64,000 nucleotides of DNA from Bacteroidales bacterium UBA1680. GTDB taxonomy: Bacteria > Bacteroidota > Bacteroidia > Bacteroidales > UBA932. The stretch lies in NCBI GenBank assembly GCA_002320605.1, contig DCKG01000016.1, forward strand, positions 4,841 to 68,840. Reading direction: 5' to 3'. Below are positions 9,040 through 16,982 of this stretch, in pieces; within the stretch, counting starts at the first letter, position 1, and each line of letters opens with the position of its first letter. The notes beneath the pieces are model-generated. The model worked only from the letters and a program-made list of their open reading frames with translations, was not told the DNA's origin and did not search any database. Both the position numbers and the translations under genes were made by a program.

Positions 9040-10883
9040 TTGTATGCTTTTACCCTATTCATTAAATCACCTTGCAACATCCTCTCCTCTAGCGGTTTGC
9101 GACTCTCGCTAATCTCTCCTGCCAAGTATTTTTCCACCAGCAGAGAAGCGATAGGAGCGGCCCATGTGGCCCCGAAACCGGCATTTTCCACATAAGCCAT
9201 TACGGCAATCTTTGGATTGTCCTTAGGAGCGAAGCAAATGAAGCAGGAGTTATCTGCGCCACGAGGATTCTGCGCAGTTCCGGTCTTTCCACAAATATCC
9301 AATCCGGGCACAGCTGCGATAGAGGCCGTGCCACCCGAACCGAATCCGCTGTTTACCGCTCTCCACATGCCAGGAACTACTATTTCGTAATTCTTCGAAT
9401 CTACCATCGTGTAATGCTTCTCGTAATATTTATGGTCTATCTCTACCCCCTCCGAAGCCTTTACGATGTGCGGAATCATGTACCACCCACGATTCGCGAC
9501 CGTGGCGCACATATTAGCTATCTGAAGAGGCGTGGCGCCTATCTCCCCTTGTCCTATGGACAGGGAAATGATGGTGGTGAACTTCCAGCCACCCTTGCCA
9601 TACAGTTTGTTGTAATATTTCGAAGTTGGAATATTCCCGCCTAATTCGGAAGGGAAGTCAGATCCAAGAGGCTGCCCGAAGCCCATGCTGTGCACATATT
9701 CATTCCATTTGTCGAAGGCCGCGTCTATATTCTTGTATTCCTTATTTTCTAATATGTTCTTAAGGACATAGCAGAAGTAGCCGTTGCAGGACATCATAAT
9801 TGCCTCTTCCAGATTCAGCGGAGAACGATGCCCGTGGCAGCCGAGTTTATGGCTTCCGAAATGATAGCCGTGGTTGCAAGGATAAGTATAATCAGGCTTT
9901 AAAGTGCCTTCCTGCAGGCCAATCAGGCCATTCACCAGCTTGAACACCGAGCCTGGAGGGTAAGGAGCCTGCACAGCCCTGTTGAACATCGGCCTGTGCG
10001 GATCTTTGATTATCTCATCGTAGTGATGGCTGATGTCGGCGAGCATGTCGACGTCAATTCCAGGGCTAGAGACGAGCGTGAGAATCTCGCCGGTCGACGG
10101 CTCTATCGCTACCAGGCTGCCGACCTTGTCCTTCATAAGCTCCTGCCCGTACTGCTGCAAGTCAGCATCGATGGTGGTCATGATGTCGTGACCCGGAATT
10201 GCCTCTTTATCGAACTCGCCATTCTGGTAGCGCTGCTCTATCTGATTCTTAGAGTTTCTTAAGTAAATGTGATAGCCTTTCACGCCCCTCAAATCTTCTT
10301 CCCTCGCCGCTTCTATGCCTGTTTTTCCAGCATAGTCGCCAGGCCTGTATTCGTCGGGGTGCTTCTGCAGGAAGTTCTGATCGACCTCGGAAACATAGCC
10401 TAGAAGGTTGCCGCCAGCATTCACAGGATAATCGCGAATGCTTCTGGCGACACCCCTGAAACCAGGGAAACTATAGGACAGCTCGGCGAATTTCATGTAA
10501 TTCTCTGGCGGAATCTGCTTGAACATCACCATGCTCTGATAGCCGATTCGGCGCTTGTTCTTCTCATATTCGGCCATCTTGTCCTTGATGGACTGAACGC
10601 TCACGTTCAGGGAATTAGCCAGTAGGACAGTGTCGAACTGCCCGACCTCGCTCGGTGTCACCAGAATGTCATACGCCACCCTGTTCCCGACTATGATTTT
10701 CCCGTTCCTGTCGTAAATTATGCCTCTCGTTGGATAGACTATGTCATACACCATGGAATTATTGGAGGCATTTATTTTATATTCATTATTAATTATCTGA
10801 ATATAAAATATTTTCCCAATGATTATGGCCGCCACTACCGCGAGACCGATGATCAGCTTAGTCGCTTTACCTTCGGTCGTCAT
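9036..10883 (-). CDS. mrdA: Penicillin-binding protein 2 (transpeptidase of the elongasome)
   Basis: 615 residues. One N-terminal membrane anchor (about 10-30, IIGLAVVAAIIIGKIFYIQII) precedes the PBP dimerisation domain and the transpeptidase domain. The penicillin-fold motifs are SVFK (PGSVFKLVNGL), SCN (MMSCNGYFCYV) and KTGT (DICGKTGTAQNP). It cross-links the strands made by RodA. The gene overlaps mreD by 17 bp upstream and rodA by 4 bp downstream. There are no unusual residues in the active-site motifs. Confidence 0.95.
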   Translation of the reverse strand: MTTEGKATKLIIGLAVVAAIIIGKIFYIQIINNEYKINASNNSMVYDIVYPTRGIIYDRNGKIIVGNRVAYDILVTPSEVGQFDTVLLANSLNVSVQSIKDKMAEYEKNKRRIGYQSMVMFKQIPPENYMKFAELSYSFPGFRGVARSIRDYPVNAGGNLLGYVSEVDQNFLQKHPDEYRPGDYAGKTGIEAAREEDLRGVKGYHIYLRNSKNQIEQRYQNGEFDKEAIPGHDIMTTIDADLQQYGQELMKDKVGSLVAIEPSTGEILTLVSSPGIDVDMLADISHHYDEIIKDPHRPMFNRAVQAPYPPGSVFKLVNGLIGLQEGTLKPDYTYPCNHGYHFGSHKLGCHGHRSPLNLEEAIMMSCNGYFCYVLKNILENKEYKNIDAAFDKWNEYVHSMGFGQPLGSDFPSELGGNIPTSKYYNKLYGKGGWKFTTIISLSIGQGEIGATPLQIANMCATVANRGWYMIPHIVKASEGVEIDHKYYEKHYTMVDSKNYEIVVPGMWRAVNSGFGSGGTASIAAVPGLDICGKTGTAQNPRGADNSCFICFAPKDNPKIAVMAYVENAGFGATWAAPIASLLVEKYLAGEISESRKPLEERMLQGDLMNRVKAYK

Positions 10884-11376
10884 AAGTCAGCTGATTGACT
10901 ATTAAAAGAGACATGACATAGCTTGCGGCTGTAGAGCAAGCCAAGGCTAAGAATATGAACCATGCTGGTCTTGTGCCGGCACAATCTAGCAATATGTAGA
11001 TGATGAGGAATAAGACTATTACTATCAGCATTGCGAGAGAAACCCTTGCAAAGCCATATTTCCTGATGGAGATTCCCTCTTGCCTCTCGAACGGCTCGCT
11101 TCCGAACATGAGCGAGATTAACGGCCGCCGGATAAGAGCTACAGGCAGCAGAGCGGCAGCGTTAAGCCCGATCACTCCCTCTGCGAAGTAGTCCACGACC
11201 AGCCCGGTGCCGAACGCGATCAGCTGGGCGGCAAATGAGCCGATTGATGTCGGCAGGCATAGAATCATGACTGGCAGAAGGCTCAGGATGATGTATGGCG
11301 TGAACCTGCAATAGATGTACAGGATCATCTGGGCGATGACGAGAATGACATAAGTTATCCAGAAATTCCCTTTCAT
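10867..11376 (-). CDS. mreD: MreD, rod-shape membrane protein
   Basis: 169 residues with about five membrane helices and little sequence conservation, as is normal for MreD. It is identified by position between mreC (4-bp overlap) and mrdA (17-bp overlap) and by the pattern of an initial helix pair followed by FGTGLVVDYFAEGVIGLNAAAL, which matches the conserved G-x-x-x-D motif region of Bacteroidetes MreD. It is thought to couple MreC to the synthases. Confidence 0.85.
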   Translation of the reverse strand: MKGNFWITYVILVIAQMILYIYCRFTPYIILSLLPVMILCLPTSIGSFAAQLIAFGTGLVVDYFAEGVIGLNAAALLPVALIRRPLISLMFGSEPFERQEGISIRKYGFARVSLAMLIVIVLFLIIYILLDCAGTRPAWFIFLALACSTAASYVMSLLIVNQLTYDDRR

Positions 11377-12218
11377 CGTTTCGCCTCCTTCTCTTTAGCC
11401 ATCTCCTCTTTCTCCAGTTCTTCGATTTCTTCCAGCTTCGTGTTCCTCACGATAGTCACGTATCTGACGGCCTGATGATCCTGGAACATCTTGACCTTTA
11501 TCTCGTTCGTCGCGCCATTGATGATTCTCGAAGAGCCAGTCACTCCGAGGGGGATGTCGGACGGGAATATTGATGAATATCCGCTTGTGTAGACCGTATC
11601 CCCCGGATTGAATTTATATTGCAGAGGAATTTCTTTCAGCACTGCGCCATCGCTTGTCATTCCATCCCAGGAGAGAGGCCCTACGGCACCCTCGTTGCCC
11701 AGCCTGGCGCTCACGTTCACTTCCGTGTTCTCGAACGAGATCACATAGCAGTAGTGCTGGCTCACTGCATCCACGATTCCAATCACCCCGTTAGACGTGA
11801 TGACCCCAGAATTCTGCCTTATCCCGTCAGCCGAGCCTTTGTCGAGAATCAGGTAGTTATGCTGCGATTTCCTGTTGGATTTCACTATAGTGGCAGGAAC
11901 ATACATGAATCCATTTTCTTTCAGTTCGGGCATGAAAGAGCTGTCGGCCTCGTTCAGAGCCATTCTCAAGCTTCTTACCTCAGATGTGAGGCGGCCGTTT
12001 TCGAGCGCCAGCTTCTCATTTTGCTGTTTCAGTGAGAAATAGTCGTTCACTTTCTGGGTCACGCCCCAGACTTTAGCCGAGAAACCATGCGAGATGCGCA
12101 TGAACCAAAGCTTTTGCAGCTGATTGTTATGAGAGAGCAACAGGAGAGAAGCGATCTCCAAAAAGATGAAGACCACTATCGTGAATATGGTGCTGGTTAC
12201 GGATCTCTCCTTCGGCAT
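11373..12218 (-). CDS. mreC: MreC, rod-shape-determining periplasmic scaffold
   Basis: 281 residues. A single N-terminal membrane helix (about 9-28) is followed by a coiled coil (about 58-92, LKQQNEKLALENGRLTSEV) and the beta-rich MreC domain with the conserved NYLILDKGSADGI and NSGVITSNGVIGIV segments and GDTVYTSGYSSIFPSDIPLG. It binds and activates PBP2. A highly charged tail (KLEEIEELEKEEMAKEKEAKR region) ends the protein. The gene follows mreB after a 1-bp gap. Confidence 0.95.
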   Translation of the reverse strand: MPKERSVTSTIFTIVVFIFLEIASLLLLSHNNQLQKLWFMRISHGFSAKVWGVTQKVNDYFSLKQQNEKLALENGRLTSEVRSLRMALNEADSSFMPELKENGFMYVPATIVKSNRKSQHNYLILDKGSADGIRQNSGVITSNGVIGIVDAVSQHYCYVISFENTEVNVSARLGNEGAVGPLSWDGMTSDGAVLKEIPLQYKFNPGDTVYTSGYSSIFPSDIPLGVTGSSRIINGATNEIKVKMFQDHQAVRYVTIVRNTKLEEIEELEKEEMAKEKEAKR

Positions 12219-12219
12219 T

Positions 12220-13248
12220 TTATCTCATTAGGAACGAGTAATTCGATGTTTTCTTAAGCGCAATGCAAGTGCCTCTGGCCACTGCCTTCAACGGATCCTC
12301 AGCCACATGGAACTGGATGTTCACTTTTTCAGTGAATCTCTTTGCTAAGCCGCGCAGAAGGGCTCCGCCGCCAGAAAGGAAAATCCCGTTCTCCACTATG
12401 TCCGCATACAGCTCCGGAGGAGTCAGCTCCAGCACGTGCAGAATTGAAGATTCCAGCTTCGCTATGGATTTATCCAGGCAGTGTGCGATTTCTTGATATG
12501 TCACTGTGGCCTCCACAGGGTGGGCTGTCATGAGGTTAGGACCCCTTACCACGTATGGCTCAGGTTCCTCGTCAGCGTCCAGGTCAGGAATGACGGCGCC
12601 AACGGCAATCTTTATCTTCTCTGCCGTTGTCTCGCCAATCTTGATGTTATGTTGTTGGCGGAGGTAATACTGAATGTCGCTATTGAACACATCCCCTGCG
12701 GTAGTAATGCTGTCTTGCACTACGATGCCGCCCAAAGAAATGACTGCGATTTCTGCAGTGCCGCCACCTATGTCGACTACCATGTTGCCTTTCGGAGCCT
12801 CTACGTCCAGGCCAATGCCAAGAGCGGCGGCCATAGGCTCATAGATCAGGTACACGTCTCGGCCACCAGCATGCTCGCAGGAGTCGCGCACGGCTCTGAT
12901 TTCTACCTGGGTGCTGCCAGATGGTATTCCGACCACGATCTTGAGAGTCGGGGCGAAAAGTGTCTTCTTTTTGCTGTTAACTTGCTTTATGAACCCTTTG
13001 ATCATCATTTCGGCGGCATTGAAGTCGGCAATGACTCCGTCCCTCAAGGGCCTGATGGTTTTCACGCCGGGGTTAGTATGCTCATGCATCAGCTTCGCCT
13101 GCTGGCCTATGGCTATGCATTTGCTAGTGTTGTTGTCAATCGCGACGATGCTTGGCTCGTCAAGCACTATATTGTCGTTCTGGAATATCACGGTATTGGC
13201 CGTGCCAAGGTCCATTGCGATTTCCTGTGTTAAAAAATTAAATGCCAT
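12220..13248 (-). CDS. mreB: MreB, bacterial actin
   Basis: 342 residues, normal length. It shows the phosphate-1 loop AMDLGTANTVIF, phosphate-2 VVDIGGGTAEIAVISLGG and the adenosine motif GIFLSGGGALLRGLA. MreB filaments under the inner membrane orient the elongation machinery encoded downstream. It is the first gene of the five-gene rod operon. It diverges from ispD across an 81-bp gap that must hold both promoters. Confidence 0.96.
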   Translation of the reverse strand: MAFNFLTQEIAMDLGTANTVIFQNDNIVLDEPSIVAIDNNTSKCIAIGQQAKLMHEHTNPGVKTIRPLRDGVIADFNAAEMMIKGFIKQVNSKKKTLFAPTLKIVVGIPSGSTQVEIRAVRDSCEHAGGRDVYLIYEPMAAALGIGLDVEAPKGNMVVDIGGGTAEIAVISLGGIVVQDSITTAGDVFNSDIQYYLRQQHNIKIGETTAEKIKIAVGAVIPDLDADEEPEPYVVRGPNLMTAHPVEATVTYQEIAHCLDKSIAKLESSILHVLELTPPELYADIVENGIFLSGGGALLRGLAKRFTEKVNIQFHVAEDPLKAVARGTCIALKKTSNYSFLMR

Positions 13249-13308
13249 CTCTTTGTCTGTAACTTGATACTATGCTGATTTTACAACTCGTAAATATACA
13301 AAAAAAGT

Positions 13309-13316
13309 TATATTTG
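13309..13316 (+). promoter_or_regulatory. -7 element of ispD
   Basis: TATATTTG fits TAnnTTTG and ends 13 bp before the ispD ATG, so the mRNA leader would be only about 7 bases long. Confidence 0.5.
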
Positions 13317-13329
13317 TGGTTGAAAAGTC

Positions 13330-14034
13330 ATGGGTAGAAGAAAAATATTAATAGTGATGGCCGCTGGGAGCGGAACCCGCATGGGAGCTTCTGTGCCTAA
13401 GCAGTTCCTGCCGCTCGGCGGGGAAATGATTCTAAAGCGTACCATTGAAATTTTCCTGTCCGCCGTTCCTGATATCCGCATAATCACCGTCCTCCCAAGA
13501 GATTACCTGGAATTCTGGAAGAATTCCTGCCTGGAAGGCAGCTTCTATTATCCTCAGACTCTAGTTTCTGGCGGGATCACTCGTTTCCATTCGGTAAAGA
13601 ACGCCCTTCGGAAAGTGCCAGACGGAGCTGTCGTAGCAATACATGACGGAGTGCGACCATTAATATCCAAAGAGCTGATCATGAATATGTTCACTCAGAT
13701 GGATTCGGGCAGATGCCATGCCCTTATACCAGTGCTGCCAGCCATCGATGCTCTGAGGCTCTTGGAAGAGAAGGTGGGAAAGCTGTGTGATACGGGGCTT
13801 CAAGTGAATAGGTCACAGGTTTTCCGCTGCCAGACTCCTCAGATGTTCCTTTCGGAGGACATCAAGGCAGCATATTCATTGCCTTTCGACACTTCTTTTA
13901 CCGACGATGCTTCTGTGGCGTACGCAAACAAAGTCCCTCTCTCCTATTGTGATGGAGAGAGGTTGAATTTCAAAATCACTTCTCCAGAAGACCTTGCTTT
14001 GGCGGAAATGATTATTTCTTCCCGGCAGAGGTGA
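13330..14034 (+). CDS. ispD: IspD, 2-C-methyl-D-erythritol 4-phosphate cytidylyltransferase
   Basis: 234 residues, standard size. The nucleotidyltransferase signature MAAGSGTRMG (residues 10-19) with the following Lys in VPKQFLPLGG, AIHDGVRPLI and the C-terminal FTDDASVAY and GERLNFKITSPEDLALAE are typical IspD motifs. It makes CDP-methylerythritol in the non-mevalonate isoprenoid pathway, which also needs IspE (at 30010). The 3' end overlaps the convergent Lrp gene by 23 bp. Confidence 0.95.
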   Translation: MGRRKILIVMAAGSGTRMGASVPKQFLPLGGEMILKRTIEIFLSAVPDIRIITVLPRDYLEFWKNSCLEGSFYYPQTLVSGGITRFHSVKNALRKVPDGAVVAIHDGVRPLISKELIMNMFTQMDSGRCHALIPVLPAIDALRLLEEKVGKLCDTGLQVNRSQVFRCQTPQMFLSEDIKAAYSLPFDTSFTDDASVAYANKVPLSYCDGERLNFKITSPEDLALAEMIISSRQR

Positions 14035-14512
14035 CGGCTTTACGTTTATAGTCTTTGACCCAGACCTGACGCTCAATCGCCTGATCAAGTGAAATGACAG
14101 TATCAGTTGCCTGAACGTAAGGAATATTTTGAATCGTGTTCAAAAGAATCTCCATGAGATGGTCATTGTCGAAGCAATAGACTTTCAGCAAGAGAGCGGC
14201 TTTGCCAGTGACGAAATGGCATTCTACGATCTCAGGTATATTCCTGAGGGATTCCACCACTTCGTTGTACTTGTTTGCCTCAGAGAGAGAAATGCTCACG
14301 AATGCGCATACGTTCAATCCGAGCGCTTGCGGTTTTACAAGCAGGCGGGAGCCGGTGATGACGCCGTTATTCTCAAGCCTCTTGACTCTCTGATGGATAG
14401 CAGCGCCAGACACGCCACACTCACGTGCGATTTCCAGGAAAGGCATTCTGGCGTTATTAACCAGGAAAGAGAGGATTTTCTGGTCGATCTGATCAATGTG
14501 ATAACTAGCCAT
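14012..14512 (-). CDS. Lrp/AsnC-family transcriptional regulator
   Basis: 166 residues: an N-terminal helix-turn-helix (about 5-50, DQIDQKILSFLVNNARMPFLEIARECGVSGAAIHQRVKRLE) followed by the RAM effector-binding domain (VCAFVSISLSEANKYNEVVESL to FVTGKAALLLKVYC). The ligand is probably an amino acid; the target genes are unknown. The gene has its own promoter and a 10-bp perfect inverted repeat over the -7 element, suggesting autoregulation. It is convergent with and overlaps ispD. Confidence 0.92.
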   Translation of the reverse strand: MASYHIDQIDQKILSFLVNNARMPFLEIARECGVSGAAIHQRVKRLENNGVITGSRLLVKPQALGLNVCAFVSISLSEANKYNEVVESLRNIPEIVECHFVTGKAALLLKVYCFDNDHLMEILLNTIQNIPYVQATDTVISLDQAIERQVWVKDYKRKAVTSAGKK

Positions 14513-14523
14513 TCGCTTTCAGA

Positions 14524-14553
14524 TTATAATTAACTTTGCAAAATTAATTATAA
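14524..14553 (-). promoter_or_regulatory. Lrp-type gene promoter inside a 10-bp inverted repeat
   Basis: TTATAATTAA (14524-14533) and TTAATTATAA (14544-14553) are perfect inverted arms. The minus-strand -7 element TAATTTTG (14539-14546) lies between and partly within them, 27 bp before the start codon. AT-rich symmetric sites of this kind suit an Lrp/AsnC dimer. Confidence 0.65.
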
Positions 14554-14564
14554 ACATGAAAAAA

Positions 14565-16877
14565 TCAAGACTTCTTATGAAATTTGTTTCGTGTTTTTGA
14601 AGGTTCCGAATTGTTAATGATATCCTGGCACTCCTCCAAAGTCAGTTTAGACGCATCTGTTCCTTTTGGAATCTTGTAATTCCCCCCAGCATGTTTTATA
14701 TACGGGCCATAGCGCCCTGCAATCACTTGAATGTCTGCGTCTTTATATTCAGTGATGGTAGAATTGGCTGGCGTCTTGTTCAGGCCATCCTCGATTATCT
14801 CCCCGCATTTCTCTATGGTGATGCTTAAAGGATCTGTTCCGCGAGGCAGTGAGAAATTTTTATCCCCATATTTGATGTATGGGCCGAAACGGCCCTTGGT
14901 CGCGATGACGTCAATTCCTTTATGCTGGCCTACAGTGCGAGGCAGTAAGAACAGCTTCAATGCTTCTTCAAGGGTTATGGTCTCGATCAGCTGGCCTTTG
15001 CCTAGTGAAGCGAAAGCCGCCTTCTCGCCCTCGCCTTTCTGGATGTACGGGCCATATTTTCCAAATTTGGCGACGATCTTGTTCCCGTCTCCGTCTGTGC
15101 CTAGTTCCCTAGTCACGTGGCTATAATTGCCGTCATGCATTACTTCCTCCACGTTCTTGTGGAATGGAGCATAGAACTGAGCGATCACATCGTTCCAGAC
15201 CAGCTCGCCTTTCGCTATTTTATCAAAATCGTTCTCGACGTTGGCCGTGAAATTATAATCCATGATGTCATTGAAGCGCGCTTCCAGATAGTCGGAAACC
15301 AATATCCCGATTTCCTGAGGTATCAGCTTGCCCCTTTCTGCTCCGACGACCTCGGTCTTAATTGATTCAGTGATAGTCCTGTTTTTGAGGATGAGGTCTC
15401 GAACCTGTTTTTTGACCCCTTCCTTGTCGCCTTTGAATATGTATCCTCGTCCAGTCGTGAGAGTCGTGATGGTAGGAGCATATGTCGAAGGGCGGCCTAT
15501 TCCCAGCTCTTCGAGTTTCTTAACAAGCGTAGCTTCGGAATATCTCTGAGGAGCCTGTGTGAACTTGCATGAGGCGGAGATTTCAAGAGCATTCATTATA
15601 TTCCCAACATTCATTTCAGGAAGAACTGCCACTTCGGTATTATCTTCCTCGTTGTCAGAGCTTTCCATGTATAGCTTGAGGAATCCGTCAAACAGCACCT
15701 GCGTAGCTTGGATGGAGAATTTCTCAGGTCCCTTGTCGTATGAAACCTTGATGTTCGTATTCAGGACCTTGGCATCAGCCATCTGGCTGGCCACTGTTCT
15801 TCTCCATATTAATTGATAAAGTTTCTTCTCTTGCGCTGTCCCTTCGATGTCGGTGTTGGCGATGAAGGTAGGGCGGATGGCTTCATGAGCTTCCTGCGCC
15901 CCTCTGGTTGTAGTGTGAAACTGGCGAGTCTTTGAATATTCAGCACCGAAATTCTCGGTGATATATTGCTTTGAAGTGCCTAGCGCCAGGCTCGACAGAT
16001 TCACAGAGTCGGTTCTCATGTAGGTTATGAGACCCCTCTCGTACAGCCCCTGTGCCAGCCTCATCGTGATGCTGACTGGCAGATGAAGCTTCCTGGAGGC
16101 CTCCTGTTGCAATGTGGAGGTGGTAAACGGCGGAGCAGGGTGCCTGACAGCCTCTTTTTTCTCTATGTCGGATATTTTGAATATGGCGCCGATGCAATTC
16201 TGCAAGAAATTCCTGGCTTCATCTTCGGTTGCGAGCTTAGTGTCAAGCGCGGCCTTTACTTTCACCGAGGAAGGTAGTCCCTCAGGATTGAAAATAGCGT
16301 CTATTCTATAGAAAGGCTCATTCTTGAAAGCTATTATTTCCTTTTCTCTTTCCACGACGAGCCTCAGGGCCACTGACTGCACCCTTCCCGCAGAGAGTTT
16401 CGGCTGGATTTTTCTCCACAGCACTGGCGACAACTCGTATCCTACGAGCCTGTCCAGCACCCTCCTGGCCTGCTGGGCATCCACCAGGTGCATGTCTATT
16501 TCTCTCGGCTTCTGAACGGCTTCAGTGATGGCAGTCTTCGTAATCTCGTGGAAAACGATTCTTCTGGTGCTCTGCTTGTTCAGACCTAGGGTTTCGAACA
16601 GGTGCCAGGAAATGGCTTCCCCCTCGCGGTCTTCATCGGAAGCGAGCCACACAGTTCCAGCGCTCGCAGCATCCTTCTTCAATTCCGCAACCACTTTCTT
16701 CTTATCGGCGGGTATAACGTATTCGGGTGAGAAATTGTGTTCTATGTCAACGCTTAATTTGTTGTCTTTCAGGTCTCTGATATGACCGAAACTAGCCTTG
16801 ACCACGTAATCCTTCCCTAGAAATTTCTGAATCGTCTTAGCTTTCGCAGGAGACTCGACTATTACCAAATTATCCAT
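14565..16877 (-). CDS. topA: DNA topoisomerase I
   Basis: 770 residues, type IA. A Toprim domain (IVESPAKAKTI at 5-15; SDEDREGEAISWHL at 80-93) precedes the gate domains with the DNA-cleaving Tyr286 in GLITYMRTDS. The C-terminus lacks zinc fingers. It has three beta-rich repeats instead, each with a GRYGPYIK-like or GKYGPYIQ-like motif and a glycine-rich strand (KYGPYIQKGEG, RFGPYIKYGDKNF, RYGPYIKHAGGNYKIP), as in other Bacteroidetes TopA proteins. It relaxes negative supercoils. The gene diverges from the PBP1A gene with 105 bp between them. Confidence 0.96.
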   Translation of the reverse strand: MDNLVIVESPAKAKTIQKFLGKDYVVKASFGHIRDLKDNKLSVDIEHNFSPEYVIPADKKKVVAELKKDAASAGTVWLASDEDREGEAISWHLFETLGLNKQSTRRIVFHEITKTAITEAVQKPREIDMHLVDAQQARRVLDRLVGYELSPVLWRKIQPKLSAGRVQSVALRLVVEREKEIIAFKNEPFYRIDAIFNPEGLPSSVKVKAALDTKLATEDEARNFLQNCIGAIFKISDIEKKEAVRHPAPPFTTSTLQQEASRKLHLPVSITMRLAQGLYERGLITYMRTDSVNLSSLALGTSKQYITENFGAEYSKTRQFHTTTRGAQEAHEAIRPTFIANTDIEGTAQEKKLYQLIWRRTVASQMADAKVLNTNIKVSYDKGPEKFSIQATQVLFDGFLKLYMESSDNEEDNTEVAVLPEMNVGNIMNALEISASCKFTQAPQRYSEATLVKKLEELGIGRPSTYAPTITTLTTGRGYIFKGDKEGVKKQVRDLILKNRTITESIKTEVVGAERGKLIPQEIGILVSDYLEARFNDIMDYNFTANVENDFDKIAKGELVWNDVIAQFYAPFHKNVEEVMHDGNYSHVTRELGTDGDGNKIVAKFGKYGPYIQKGEGEKAAFASLGKGQLIETITLEEALKLFLLPRTVGQHKGIDVIATKGRFGPYIKYGDKNFSLPRGTDPLSITIEKCGEIIEDGLNKTPANSTITEYKDADIQVIAGRYGPYIKHAGGNYKIPKGTDASKLTLEECQDIINNSEPSKTRNKFHKKS

Positions 16878-16982
16878 AAAATCCTTCCTTTCAAAGTTTT
16901 TCAGTTAGCTGTTAGTTTGCGAATGCAAAGTAAAGGATAAATCGGGCTATTTTCCAAATTTTGTTATAAATTTGTCTTTATT

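Noticed and set aside
12481..13233. A 250-codon plus-strand frame opposite mreB
   Set aside because: Shadow of mreB; no motif and no promoter.
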